DNA of 9,880 nt, from contig JAPWVB010000044.1 in the NCBI GenBank assembly GCA_028275205.1, positions 1 to 9,880 of the forward strand, written 5' to 3'. Position 1 is the first letter of the stretch, and each line of letters opens with the position of its first letter. The DNA is from Candidatus Acetothermia bacterium (GTDB taxonomy: Bacteria; Bipolaricaulota; Bipolaricaulia; RBG-16-55-9; DRXL01). Both the position numbers and the translations under genes were made by a program. Of the stretch, positions 1-7,158 are shown one piece after another. The notes below the pieces were generated by a model. It searched no databases. It was not told the DNA's origin and saw only the letters and a program-made list of their open reading frames with translations.

Positions 1-1113
1 TATCCGATGGTCAGCTTATATCTGAACGTCACTCCCCCTCGGCCGTTCGTCAGTGAACTCAACTCGCTCATCCACCTCCAAAAAGAGCGATGGGCGACAA
101 ATAATCAGCTGGACAAGAGGCAGCTCCGTGCCCTCGAAGAGTTGCTCGCGCGCATCGAAAGCCATGTGCGCAGCCTGGAGCGCCAACTGGAGAGGACACG
201 GCTGTTGGCAATCTTTGCCAGCCCTGATGGCTTCTGGCAAGAGTATCGCCTTCCCGTGGCGCTGCCCAGCCAGCTCGTCATCAACTTCGATCCCTACATC
301 CGGCCGCTGACAGTGCTGCTGGACGAGTTTGATCGCTACTGCGTCGTGGTGAGCGACGCGCGCAAAGCCCGAATCTTCTCGCTCTATCTGGGCGAGTTCG
401 AAGAGGAAGAGGGGTTCTTTGAAGATAACGTCCCCAGCAAGGTGAGCGTCGGGCGCGGGGTGCGCCTGGGCGGGCCGGGCGTCTGGGGCGGAACGGGGGA
501 ACTTCGCATCCAGCGCCATATCGAAGATCACGCCCATCGGCACCTCAAGCGGGTCGCCGAACGCGCCTTTGAATTTTTCACCCAGAAGCAGTGTGATTTG
601 CTCATCATCGCCGGACCGGAGGACAAGACCATCCCCTACTTGGTGAACCATCTGCATAGCTATTTACGAGAACGCCTAGCTGGGGAATTCCACGCGCGCC
701 CGGAGATGCCCATCGCTACCCTCAAAGAGCGCGCGGTAGCAGTCGCTCAAACTTGGGAGCGCCGCTATGAGGAGCAGCTCATCGCGCGCCTGCTGGAGCA
801 GGCTCACGCGCCCAATGGCTTGGCAGTCTTAGGGGTCGAGCCCACCCTCGAAGCCCTCATGAGCGGCCAGGTCCATACGCTCGTGCTCCAGCACGACTTC
901 CGCGTCCGGGGGACCCTCTGCCCCAACGATCACTTTCTCTCGTCATACCTAACAGAGTGTCCCCTCTGCCACAGCCCTATGCACCCCACGGACGACCTCG
1001 CTGACGAAATGATCGAAGAGGCGATCCATCAGAACGCTGAGATCGAGCACGTCTTCACCCGGCACGATCAATTCGCCCCGCACGGTGTCGGGGCAATCCT
1101 GCGCTTTCGCTAA
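1..1113 (+). CDS. Bacterial eRF1-family (BaeRF/VLRF1-like) release-factor homologue, 5' partial
   Basis: This protein resembles bacterial members of the archaeo-eukaryotic release factor 1 superfamily (BaeRF, VLRF1/Vms1-like), thought to act on peptidyl-tRNA in the ribosome. The first in-frame ATG is at 7, but the frame is open to base 1 and the MVSLYLNV strand normally lies inside the N-terminal domain, so the true start is probably upstream. Numbering from that Met, residues 1-100 form a helical N-terminal part. Residues 110-215 match the eRF1 central domain (YCVVVSDARKARIF, then a tip loop at 150-175 and DLLIIAGPED). Residues 275-368 match the L7Ae/L30e-like C-terminal domain. That domain carries a possible zinc knuckle: C305, C318 and C321, with H309 nearby. 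The tip loop reads GGTGELRIQR where eRF1 has GGQSALRFAR, so the catalytic Gln is Thr. It is the first visible gene of a four-gene operon; the next start follows after 12 bases. Family assignment is from memory of the fold's motifs. Confidence 0.75.
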   Translation, partial: YPMVSLYLNVTPPRPFVSELNSLIHLQKERWATNNQLDKRQLRALEELLARIESHVRSLERQLERTRLLAIFASPDGFWQEYRLPVALPSQLVINFDPYIRPLTVLLDEFDRYCVVVSDARKARIFSLYLGEFEEEEGFFEDNVPSKVSVGRGVRLGGPGVWGGTGELRIQRHIEDHAHRHLKRVAERAFEFFTQKQCDLLIIAGPEDKTIPYLVNHLHSYLRERLAGEFHARPEMPIATLKERAVAVAQTWERRYEEQLIARLLEQAHAPNGLAVLGVEPTLEALMSGQVHTLVLQHDFRVRGTLCPNDHFLSSYLTECPLCHSPMHPTDDLADEMIEEAIHQNAEIEHVFTRHDQFAPHGVGAILRFR

Positions 1114-1120
1114 AGGAGGA
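1114..1120 (+). promoter_or_regulatory. Strong Shine-Dalgarno for the Clp ATPase gene
   Basis: AGGAGGA directly follows the stop codon of the release-factor-like gene and lies five bases before the ATG at 1126. It fixes the start of the Clp ATPase and shows the two genes are tightly spaced within one transcript. Confidence 0.85.
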
Positions 1121-1125
1121 ACATC

Positions 1126-3789
1126 ATGGCTCCTCGGCTCTGCGACATCTGCGGCATCCGCCCGGCAACCGTCCACGTGCGCGTCACGCGCGACGGCCAA
1201 CAAGAAGTGCTGCATCTCTGCTCGATCGATTACGCGCGGCTGCGCCGTGAAGAAGCGTTCTCTCCCCTTGAATCACTCTTTGGCCGCGGCTTGTGGGAAG
1301 ATTTCTTCGGCGAAGAACCCACACTGTGGCGCCGTCGCGATCGCGAAGCCATTGACATTGATGCGTACCTAAGCCAGCACGCTAAAGATCTCCTCCAGCA
1401 AGCCGCCCAGACGGCTGTTGATTTCAATAAAGACGAGGTCGACACCGAGCACGTCCTCTATGCGCTCATGGAGAGCGAAGTCGTCCAAGAGATCTTAAGG
1501 CAGTTCAAGCTCTCGCCGCAAGATATCAAGGGCTACATCGAGCACAACGCACCACGAGGCACTTTTAAAGCCGAGAAGGGCCAGACGGTGCGCCTGAGCG
1601 TCTCCCCGCGCGTGAAGAGCGCTCTGGAGTTAGCATTCCTGGCGTCGCGCGAGCTGGGGCACAGCTACGTGGGCCCGGAGCACTTATTGATCGGGCTGGC
1701 GGAGGAACAAGACGGCCTCGCCGGAGATCTGCTGCGCAAGTACGGGCTCACCCCGCAAGCCCTGCGCCAGCAGACCGTCAAAGTCGTGGGCAAGGGGAGC
1801 GAGGAGGGCCGCGTCCAGCGCGCCTCCACCACTCCCACGCTCGACAAATACTCACGTGATCTGACAGAGCTAGCCCGCCAGGGCAAGCTCGATCCGGTCA
1901 TCGGGCGCTCCAAGGAGATCGAGACCGTCATCGAGATCCTCTCGCGCCGAAAGAAGAACAACCCCGTCTTGATCGGCGAGCCCGGCGTGGGCAAGACGGC
2001 CATCGTCGAGGGCTTAGCCCAGAGGATCGTCAAGGGCGAGGTTCCGGAAAGCCTTCGGAACAAAAGACTCGTTGAGCTCAATATCAACGCGCTCATCGCG
2101 GGCTCAAAATATCGCGGCGAGCTCGAAGAGCGCGTCAAGCAAGTCTTGGACGAGATCATCGCCCATCAGGACGAACTGATTATCTTCATTGACGAAGTCC
2201 ACACGATCGTCGGGGCTGGGGCGGTGGGCGAAGGGGGCATGGACATTGCCAATGCGTTCAAGCCTGCGCTCGCGCGCGGTGAGCTCCATCTCATCGGCGC
2301 GACGACGCTCAGCGAATATCAGAAATATATCGAGAAAGACGCGGCTCTGGAGCGACGCTTCCAGCCCGTCTTCGTCGCCGAGCCCACCGTCGAGCAGACG
2401 ATCTCCATTCTCTACGGGCTGCGCGACCGCTTCGAGGCCCATCACAAAGTGAAGATCACCGACGAGGCGATCATCGCCGCGGCGCAGCTTGCCGATCGCT
2501 ATATCACGAATAGATTCTTGCCCGATAAAGCGATCGATCTCTTAGACCAAGCGGCAGCGCGGGTGCGCATCGCGTCCACGTCGCGCCCCGCTGAGCTTCA
2601 TGAGCTCGAAGCCCACATCCAACAGCTCAAGCGCGAGCAAGAGTACGCGTCCAGCCGCAAGCAGTTTGATCGAGCTAAGGAGATCGAAGCCCAGATCAAA
2701 GCCAAAGAGCAAGAGCTTGCTGAAGCCACCGAACGATGGAAGAAGGCCGTGGCTTCGGGATCGGCCGAGGTGCGCGCCGAGCACATCGCAGAAATTATCT
2801 CGAAGTTGACGGGCATCCCCGTGAGCGAGTTGACCGTCGAAGAGCGGGAGAAGCTCCTCCATTTAGAAGAGAAGCTCCATGAGCGGGTCGTCGGGCAAGA
2901 CGAAGCGATCCGCGCCGTCAGCAACGCTATTCGGCTAGCGCGCGCCGGGCTCAAAGAGAAGAACCGTCCCATCGCGACGTTCCTCTTCCTTGGGCCTACG
3001 GGCGTCGGCAAGACCGAGCTTGCCAAAGCTCTCGCCTGGGCGGTCTTCGGCGATGAAGATGCGATCATTCGTATAGATATGTCCGAATATATGGAGCGCC
3101 ACAGCGTCGCCCGGCTGATCGGAGCTCCCCCAGGCTATGTCGGGTATGAGGAGGGCGGCCAGCTCACCGAGCGCGTCCGCCGCAGACCCTACAGCGTGAT
3201 ACTCCTCGACGAGATCGAGAAAGCCCACCCCGATGTGCACAATATTCTCTTGCAGGTCTTCGACGAAGGCAGGCTGACCGACGGCAAGGGCCGCACCGTT
3301 GACTTCACCAACACGATCATCATCGCCACAAGCAATCTGGGGAGCGAGATCATCCAGCGCAATCTCACGCTGCCCGATGAATATAAGCGCAGCTACGAGG
3401 CCCTCAAAGAAGAATTGATGGCGGTGCTCCGAAGACACTTCCGTCCAGAATTCCTCAATCGCATTGACGAGATCATCATCTTCCACGCGCTCACCCAAGA
3501 GCAGATCCGCGAGATCGTGAAGCTTCAGCTTCAGAAAGTCGCCCAGATGGTCCAAGAACAAGGGATCACCGTGCAGTTTGACGACTCGCTCATAGAGCAC
3601 TTAGCGGAAGTGGGGTACCAGCCGGAGTTTGGGGCGCGGGAGCTCAAGCGCAAGATCCGCAGCGAAGTCGAGACAGAGCTCTCCAGTGCCATCTTGCAGG
3701 GCGCAATCCGCCCCGGAGATGCTATCAAGGTGCGCTACGATGGCGCCAAAGTCGCGATCGAGAAGGTCCCCGCGGAGGTCAAGAGCTGA
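1126..3789 (+). CDS. clpC: ClpC-type AAA+ unfoldase with N-terminal zinc finger, ClpP loop apparently absent
   Basis: This is an 887-residue Clp/Hsp100 ATPase with two nucleotide-binding domains; it unfolds or remodels proteins as an ATP-driven hexamer. In order: a McsA-like zinc finger (residues 1-36: C6, C9, C32, with D35 where a fourth Cys is expected); a linker with SPLESLFG; Clp N domain repeats (about 80-225); D1 with Walker A GEPGVGKT (284-291), Walker B IIFIDE (352-357) and arginine fingers in LERRF (about 408-412); a short ClpC-type middle coiled coil (about 490-545); D2 with Walker A GPTGVGKT (623-630), Walker B VILLDE (691-696) and FRPEFLNRID (772-781); and the C-terminal small domain. 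The middle domain is far shorter than in ClpB. The stretch 737-765, where ClpC/ClpA carry the V/L/I-GF ClpP-docking tripeptide, has no GF. It therefore may not feed ClpP. Its stop overlaps the start of a Clp-fold membrane protease, a plausible partner. The symbol marks the closest family only. Confidence 0.9.
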   Translation: MAPRLCDICGIRPATVHVRVTRDGQQEVLHLCSIDYARLRREEAFSPLESLFGRGLWEDFFGEEPTLWRRRDREAIDIDAYLSQHAKDLLQQAAQTAVDFNKDEVDTEHVLYALMESEVVQEILRQFKLSPQDIKGYIEHNAPRGTFKAEKGQTVRLSVSPRVKSALELAFLASRELGHSYVGPEHLLIGLAEEQDGLAGDLLRKYGLTPQALRQQTVKVVGKGSEEGRVQRASTTPTLDKYSRDLTELARQGKLDPVIGRSKEIETVIEILSRRKKNNPVLIGEPGVGKTAIVEGLAQRIVKGEVPESLRNKRLVELNINALIAGSKYRGELEERVKQVLDEIIAHQDELIIFIDEVHTIVGAGAVGEGGMDIANAFKPALARGELHLIGATTLSEYQKYIEKDAALERRFQPVFVAEPTVEQTISILYGLRDRFEAHHKVKITDEAIIAAAQLADRYITNRFLPDKAIDLLDQAAARVRIASTSRPAELHELEAHIQQLKREQEYASSRKQFDRAKEIEAQIKAKEQELAEATERWKKAVASGSAEVRAEHIAEIISKLTGIPVSELTVEEREKLLHLEEKLHERVVGQDEAIRAVSNAIRLARAGLKEKNRPIATFLFLGPTGVGKTELAKALAWAVFGDEDAIIRIDMSEYMERHSVARLIGAPPGYVGYEEGGQLTERVRRRPYSVILLDEIEKAHPDVHNILLQVFDEGRLTDGKGRTVDFTNTIIIATSNLGSEIIQRNLTLPDEYKRSYEALKEELMAVLRRHFRPEFLNRIDEIIIFHALTQEQIREIVKLQLQKVAQMVQEQGITVQFDDSLIEHLAEVGYQPEFGARELKRKIRSEVETELSSAILQGAIRPGDAIKVRYDGAKVAIEKVPAEVKS

Positions 3790-4622
3790 TGGATTTCCTC
3801 TCGCTGTTGTGGCTGATTCTGATCTTCTCGACCATGGTCCAGCCGATGCTCCAGCGTCGGATGCTGGAGTGGGAGCGGCAGCGCTGGATCGAGCGGATCG
3901 AGCGCCAGCGCAATTCCCGCGTCATCATCCTCGTGCACAGACAAGAGACGATGGGGTTGCTGGGCTTCCCCATTATGCGCTATATTGACGTGACCGACTC
4001 CGAAGAGGTGCTGCGGGCTATAGAGCTGACCGATCCGGAGATCCCCATTGATCTCGTACTGCACACGCCGGGGGGATTGGTGCTGGCGTCGCTGCAGATT
4101 GCGCGGGCGCTGCGCAAGCATCGTGGAGGGACTCGTGTGATCGTGCCCCACTATGCGATGTCCGGAGGGACGCTCATCGCTCTTGCCGCTGATGAGATCA
4201 TCATGAGCCCGCATGCGGTCCTGGGGCCAGTTGATCCCCAAATCGGGCAGTACCCAGCGGCATCGCTGCTTGCTGTCATCGAGAAGAAGCCCTTGCACGA
4301 GATAGACGACCAAACGCTGATCTTAGCTGATGTGGCGCGCAAGGCCGTCCAGCAACTCCAAGACGCCGTCTATGAATTGCTCGCAGGGCGTTACCCTGAA
4401 GCGCAGGCGCGCGAGCTGGCCCGAAAACTCTCAGAAGGCCATTGGACCCATGACTATCCCATCACCTACGAGAGAGCGAAGGAGCTGGGGCTGAAGGTGC
4501 GCTGCGACATCCCCAAAGAGTTCCTTCACTTGATGGCGCTCTACCCGCAACCGGTGCGCCACCAGCCCAGCGTTGAGTATCTCCCCATCCCGCGCCATCG
4601 GGAAGGGGTCAGGAAAGGGTGA
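3789..4622 (+). CDS. Membrane-anchored SDH_sah-type Clp-fold serine protease
   Basis: This 277-residue protein belongs to the SDH_sah group (serine dehydrogenase proteinase family) of Clp-fold/SppA-like serine proteases. Residues 2-19 are a hydrophobic segment (DFLSLLWLILIFSTMV) that should anchor it in the membrane, followed by a charged juxtamembrane helix rich in Arg and Glu (22-42). The crotonase/Clp core follows: a beta strand RVIILVHR (44-51), IDLVLHTPGG (87-96) forming the oxyanion region, the nucleophile Ser125 in HYAMSGGT (121-128), and ADEIIMSPHAVLGPVDPQIG (134-153), characteristic of the family. K185 in ARKAVQQL may supply the general base. The ATG uses the last base of the upstream stop (TGATG), so translation is coupled to the Clp ATPase and roughly 1:1 production is likely. 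Inferred role: proteolysis at the membrane with, or beside, that ATPase. Family assignment is firm; substrate and partner are not known. Confidence 0.85.
   Translation: MDFLSLLWLILIFSTMVQPMLQRRMLEWERQRWIERIERQRNSRVIILVHRQETMGLLGFPIMRYIDVTDSEEVLRAIELTDPEIPIDLVLHTPGGLVLASLQIARALRKHRGGTRVIVPHYAMSGGTLIALAADEIIMSPHAVLGPVDPQIGQYPAASLLAVIEKKPLHEIDDQTLILADVARKAVQQLQDAVYELLAGRYPEAQARELARKLSEGHWTHDYPITYERAKELGLKVRCDIPKEFLHLMALYPQPVRHQPSVEYLPIPRHREGVRKG
4611..4619 (+). promoter_or_regulatory. Shine-Dalgarno for the Lon-like gene, inside the end of the upstream gene
   Basis: AGGAAAGGG lies within the last codons of the membrane protease gene, nine bases before the ATG at 4629. It supports this start and continued translation through the operon. 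Confidence 0.6.
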
Positions 4623-4628
4623 GCGACT

Positions 4629-7037
4629 ATGCCCCATGAGCTGAGCCCACAACAACTGCGTCGCACGTTCGATCCGCATGCGTTGGGAATCGAGACGACT
4701 GAGCACATTGAGCCGTTAGAGGGGATCATTGGGCAGAGGCGCGCCGTCTCGGCGCTCCAGTTTGGTCTGGGGATTCAAGAGCTGGGCTTCAATATCTACG
4801 TCGCGGGGCCGCCGGGCATCGGCAAGATGACCGCCGTCCGATCATTCCTCGAGGAGCTCGCCCGCCAGAAAGAGACGCCCCCCGATTGGTGCTATGTGAA
4901 TAATTTTGAAGATCCGTATCAGCCCAAAGCCCTGCGCTTGCCCCCTGGCTGGGGCGCTCGGTTCGCTCAAGATATTAAAAATCTCATTGAGCACGTGCGG
5001 CGCGAGCTGCCCAAAGTCTTCGAGAGCGAAGAGTATTCTGCCCGGCGCGACGAGATCGTCAAAGCGATCAATCAACAACGAGAAGCGATCATCAATCGCG
5101 TACAGGAGAAGGCCTCCCAAGCGGGGTTTCTCCTGCAAGCGGCGCCCTTTGGGATCTTAATCGTGCCCGTGCTGGGAGGACGCCCCTTGAGCGATGCGGA
5201 GTTTCAGTCCCTCCCGCAAGCCGCTCGCGAAGATATCCAGCGCCGCCGCGACGCCCTCCAGGAAGATCTCAAAGTCGCCATGAAAGAGATTCGCGCTCTT
5301 GAGAAGCTCGCCCAAGAGCGCCTCACCGAGCTCGACAGACAAGTGACCCTCTACATGGTCGGCGGGCTCATAGACGACCTGCGCGAGAAGTATCGCGAGC
5401 TCCCAGAAGTGCTCGAGTACCTCGACGCCCTGCAGAAGGATATTTTAGAGAACATTGAGCTCTTCAAGGGAGAGCAAAAATCCGAGGGCGAACTCCCCCC
5501 CTGGGCTAAGGAGCTGCCCTTCCGAAAGTATTCTGTGAACGTCTTAGTAGATAACAGCAAGCAGCAAGGGGCTCCGGTCGTCGTCGAGCTCAACCCCGTC
5601 TATCACAATCTCTTTGGGCGCATCGAGAAGGAGACGCAGTTTGGCGCGCTCTACACGGATTTCACGATGATCAAAGCCGGCTCGCTCCACCGCGCCAATG
5701 GCGGCTACTTAGTGCTCCCCATTGAAGACGTTCTGAGGAGTCTCTTGAGCTGGGATGGGCTCAAGCGCGCCCTGCGCAGTCGCGAGATCTTTATCGAAGA
5801 GCTGGGGGAGCGCTTGGGGTTCATCGCGACGAAGAGCCTGCGCCCGCAACCCATCCCCTTGGACGTGAAGGTCGTGCTCGTGGGACACCCCATCTTCTAC
5901 TATCTGCTCCATGCCTACGACGAAGAGTTCCCTGAGCTCTTCAAGGTCAAGGCCGACTTCGACACGCGCATGGACGCTTCTGCTGAGAACATCAAAGATT
6001 TTTTGAAATTTCTCTGCACGTTCTGCCAGAAGGAGCGCCTCAAGCATTTAGATAATACTGCTGTTGCAAAGCTCCTCGAGCACGCGGCACGGTTAGCCGA
6101 AGACCAACAGAAGCTCTCCACGCACTTTGGCGCGATCGCTGATATCATCCGGGAAGCAAACTATTGGGCCCTCCAAGAGGGGTCTTCACACATTCGCGCG
6201 CGCCACGTGCAGAGGGCTTTGGACGAGAAAGTCTATCGTTCCAATCTCATCCAAGAGAGAATCCAAGAGATGATCGCGCGCGGCACCCTGCTCATTGACA
6301 CGGAAGGGCAAGCGGTGGGGCAAGTGAACGGGCTCTCTGTCATCCATTTTGGGGATTATACATTTGGTAAGCCTAGTAGAATTACTGCGAGCGTTGGGGC
6401 GGGGCGCGAAGGGATTATAGATATTGAGCGCGAAGTCGAGCTGGGCGGGCCTATCCACTCCAAGGGCGTCTTGATCTTGAGCGGGTACTTAGCACAAAAA
6501 TACGCCCAAGACAAGCCCTTGACGCTTACAGCAAAGTTAGTCTTCGAGCAGAGCTACGAAGGCGTCGAGGGCGACAGCGCTTCGTCCACAGAGCTCTACG
6601 CGCTCTTGTCGGCGCTGTCGGGGGTGCCCATCAAGCAAGGGATCGCCGTGACGGGGTCTGTCAATCAGCATGGTGAAGTGCAAGCCATCGGAGGGGTCAA
6701 CGAGAAGATCGAGGGTTTTTTTGACGTCTGTAAGATCAAGGGGCTAACGGGCGAGCAAGGGGTGCTCATCCCCAAGAGCAACGTGCAAAACTTGATGCTC
6801 CGTGAGGATATCGTCGAAGCCGTGAGAGCGAAAAAGTTTCACATCTGGGCGGTGAGCACCATTGATGAGGGTATTGAGATTCTGACAGGGGTGCCGGCGG
6901 GGGAGCGTGGGCGCGATGGGAAGTTCCCCGAGGGCACGATCAACTATCTCGTAGATCAGAGATTACGGGAGTTCGCGGAGTGTCTCAAGGAGATCTCCGA
7001 AGACACCAAGAGGCCGCGCCGCGCGCGCAGAAAATAA
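4629..7037 (+). CDS. AAA_32/Lon-type ATP-dependent serine protease (LonH/YcbZ-like)
   Basis: An 802-residue Lon-related protease of the class that joins an AAA_32-type ATPase to a C-terminal Lon S16 protease domain, as in E. coli YcbZ/LonH; it lacks the LonA N-terminal substrate domain. Residues 30-75 hold the Walker A region AGPPGIGKMT (59-68); the residue after the P-loop Lys is Met, with Thr next. A long insertion of charged helices follows (about 110-290). Residues 320-420 carry the family block HRANGGYLVLPIEDVL, then VKVVLVGH. The lid region follows at about 450-540. The Lon domain (about 560-755) has the catalytic Ser650 in GVEGDSAS and Lys693 in GGVNEKIEG, the intact Ser-Lys dyad, so proteolysis should be functional. 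The very basic C-terminal tail (KRPRRARRK) could bind nucleic acid. Only six bases separate it from the preceding stop. Inferred role: ATP-dependent degradation within the same proteostasis operon. Confidence 0.9.
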   Translation: MPHELSPQQLRRTFDPHALGIETTEHIEPLEGIIGQRRAVSALQFGLGIQELGFNIYVAGPPGIGKMTAVRSFLEELARQKETPPDWCYVNNFEDPYQPKALRLPPGWGARFAQDIKNLIEHVRRELPKVFESEEYSARRDEIVKAINQQREAIINRVQEKASQAGFLLQAAPFGILIVPVLGGRPLSDAEFQSLPQAAREDIQRRRDALQEDLKVAMKEIRALEKLAQERLTELDRQVTLYMVGGLIDDLREKYRELPEVLEYLDALQKDILENIELFKGEQKSEGELPPWAKELPFRKYSVNVLVDNSKQQGAPVVVELNPVYHNLFGRIEKETQFGALYTDFTMIKAGSLHRANGGYLVLPIEDVLRSLLSWDGLKRALRSREIFIEELGERLGFIATKSLRPQPIPLDVKVVLVGHPIFYYLLHAYDEEFPELFKVKADFDTRMDASAENIKDFLKFLCTFCQKERLKHLDNTAVAKLLEHAARLAEDQQKLSTHFGAIADIIREANYWALQEGSSHIRARHVQRALDEKVYRSNLIQERIQEMIARGTLLIDTEGQAVGQVNGLSVIHFGDYTFGKPSRITASVGAGREGIIDIEREVELGGPIHSKGVLILSGYLAQKYAQDKPLTLTAKLVFEQSYEGVEGDSASSTELYALLSALSGVPIKQGIAVTGSVNQHGEVQAIGGVNEKIEGFFDVCKIKGLTGEQGVLIPKSNVQNLMLREDIVEAVRAKKFHIWAVSTIDEGIEILTGVPAGERGRDGKFPEGTINYLVDQRLREFAECLKEISEDTKRPRRARRK

Positions 7038-7094
7038 ATCCAATCGCAAAAATTCGGTCCGCCATGCGCAGCACTGCCAAGCTTTGGGGCAGGC
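7038..7094. other. Intergenic spacer with no convincing terminator
   Basis: The gap between the Lon-like gene and the next promoter contains only a weak five-base stem (CTGCC/GGCAG, 7074-7092) without a T-run. No clear intrinsic terminator is visible, so read-through from the proteostasis operon into the redox operon is possible. Confidence 0.4.
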
Positions 7095-7123
7095 TTGACA
7101 TACCACACGGGGTATGCTACACT
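7095..7123 (+). promoter_or_regulatory. Sigma-70-like promoter of the CsoR-like/redox operon
   Basis: A perfect TTGACA (7095-7100) is followed after 17 bases by TACACT (7118-7123), which matches TATAAT at four of six positions. Transcription would start near 7130, giving a leader of about 28 bases. The spacer holds one inverted-repeat operator and the leader holds a second, so repression by occlusion is expected. Confidence 0.75.
7100..7115. promoter_or_regulatory. Operator 1, CsoR/CstR-type inverted repeat
   Basis: ATACCACACGGGGTAT has ATACC/GGTAT arms and lies between the -35 and -10 elements. It matches the core of the second site (7135-7150) at 14 of 16 positions. The two dyad centres are 35 bp apart. 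ATACC(C)...GGGGTAT is the known signature of DUF156 (CsoR/CstR) operators; binding by the adjacent gene product is inferred. Confidence 0.75.
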
Positions 7124-7132
7124 GAGGGCCTC

Positions 7133-7152
7133 TTATACCCCGCGGGGTATAA
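7133..7152. promoter_or_regulatory. Operator 2, perfect 20-bp palindrome
   Basis: TTATACCCCGCGGGGTATAA is a perfect palindrome placed just downstream of the predicted transcription start and six bases before the ATG at 7159. Its GGGG (7144-7147) is also the only Shine-Dalgarno-like stretch for that gene, so the site could affect translation through a hairpin as well as transcription. The C/G-tract form is typical of CsoR-family sites. Confidence 0.85.
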
Positions 7153-7158
7153 AGCACT

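Noticed and set aside
16..657. Long antisense open frame opposite the release-factor-like gene (213 codons)
   Set aside because: It lies wholly opposite a gene with clear family motifs, has no recognisable domain and no good ribosome site; such frames are common in GC-rich DNA with strong codon bias.
2935..3600. Antisense open frame of 221 codons inside the Clp ATPase gene
   Set aside because: It is opposite the highly conserved D2 AAA+ domain and shows no protein motif; a shadow of codon bias.
7074..7092. CTGCC/GGCAG hairpin as terminator of the Lon-like gene
   Set aside because: Only five pairs, a nine-base loop and no following T-run; it abuts the next -35 box and is probably chance.
7113..7118. 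TATGCT as the -10 element of the redox operon promoter
   Set aside because: It would be only 12 bases from TTGACA, too close; TACACT at 7118-7123 has the 17-base spacing.
7114..7125. In-frame ATG at 7114 as an earlier start for the CsoR-like repressor
   Set aside because: The frame meets TGA after three codons and could at most be a tiny leader peptide without a ribosome site.
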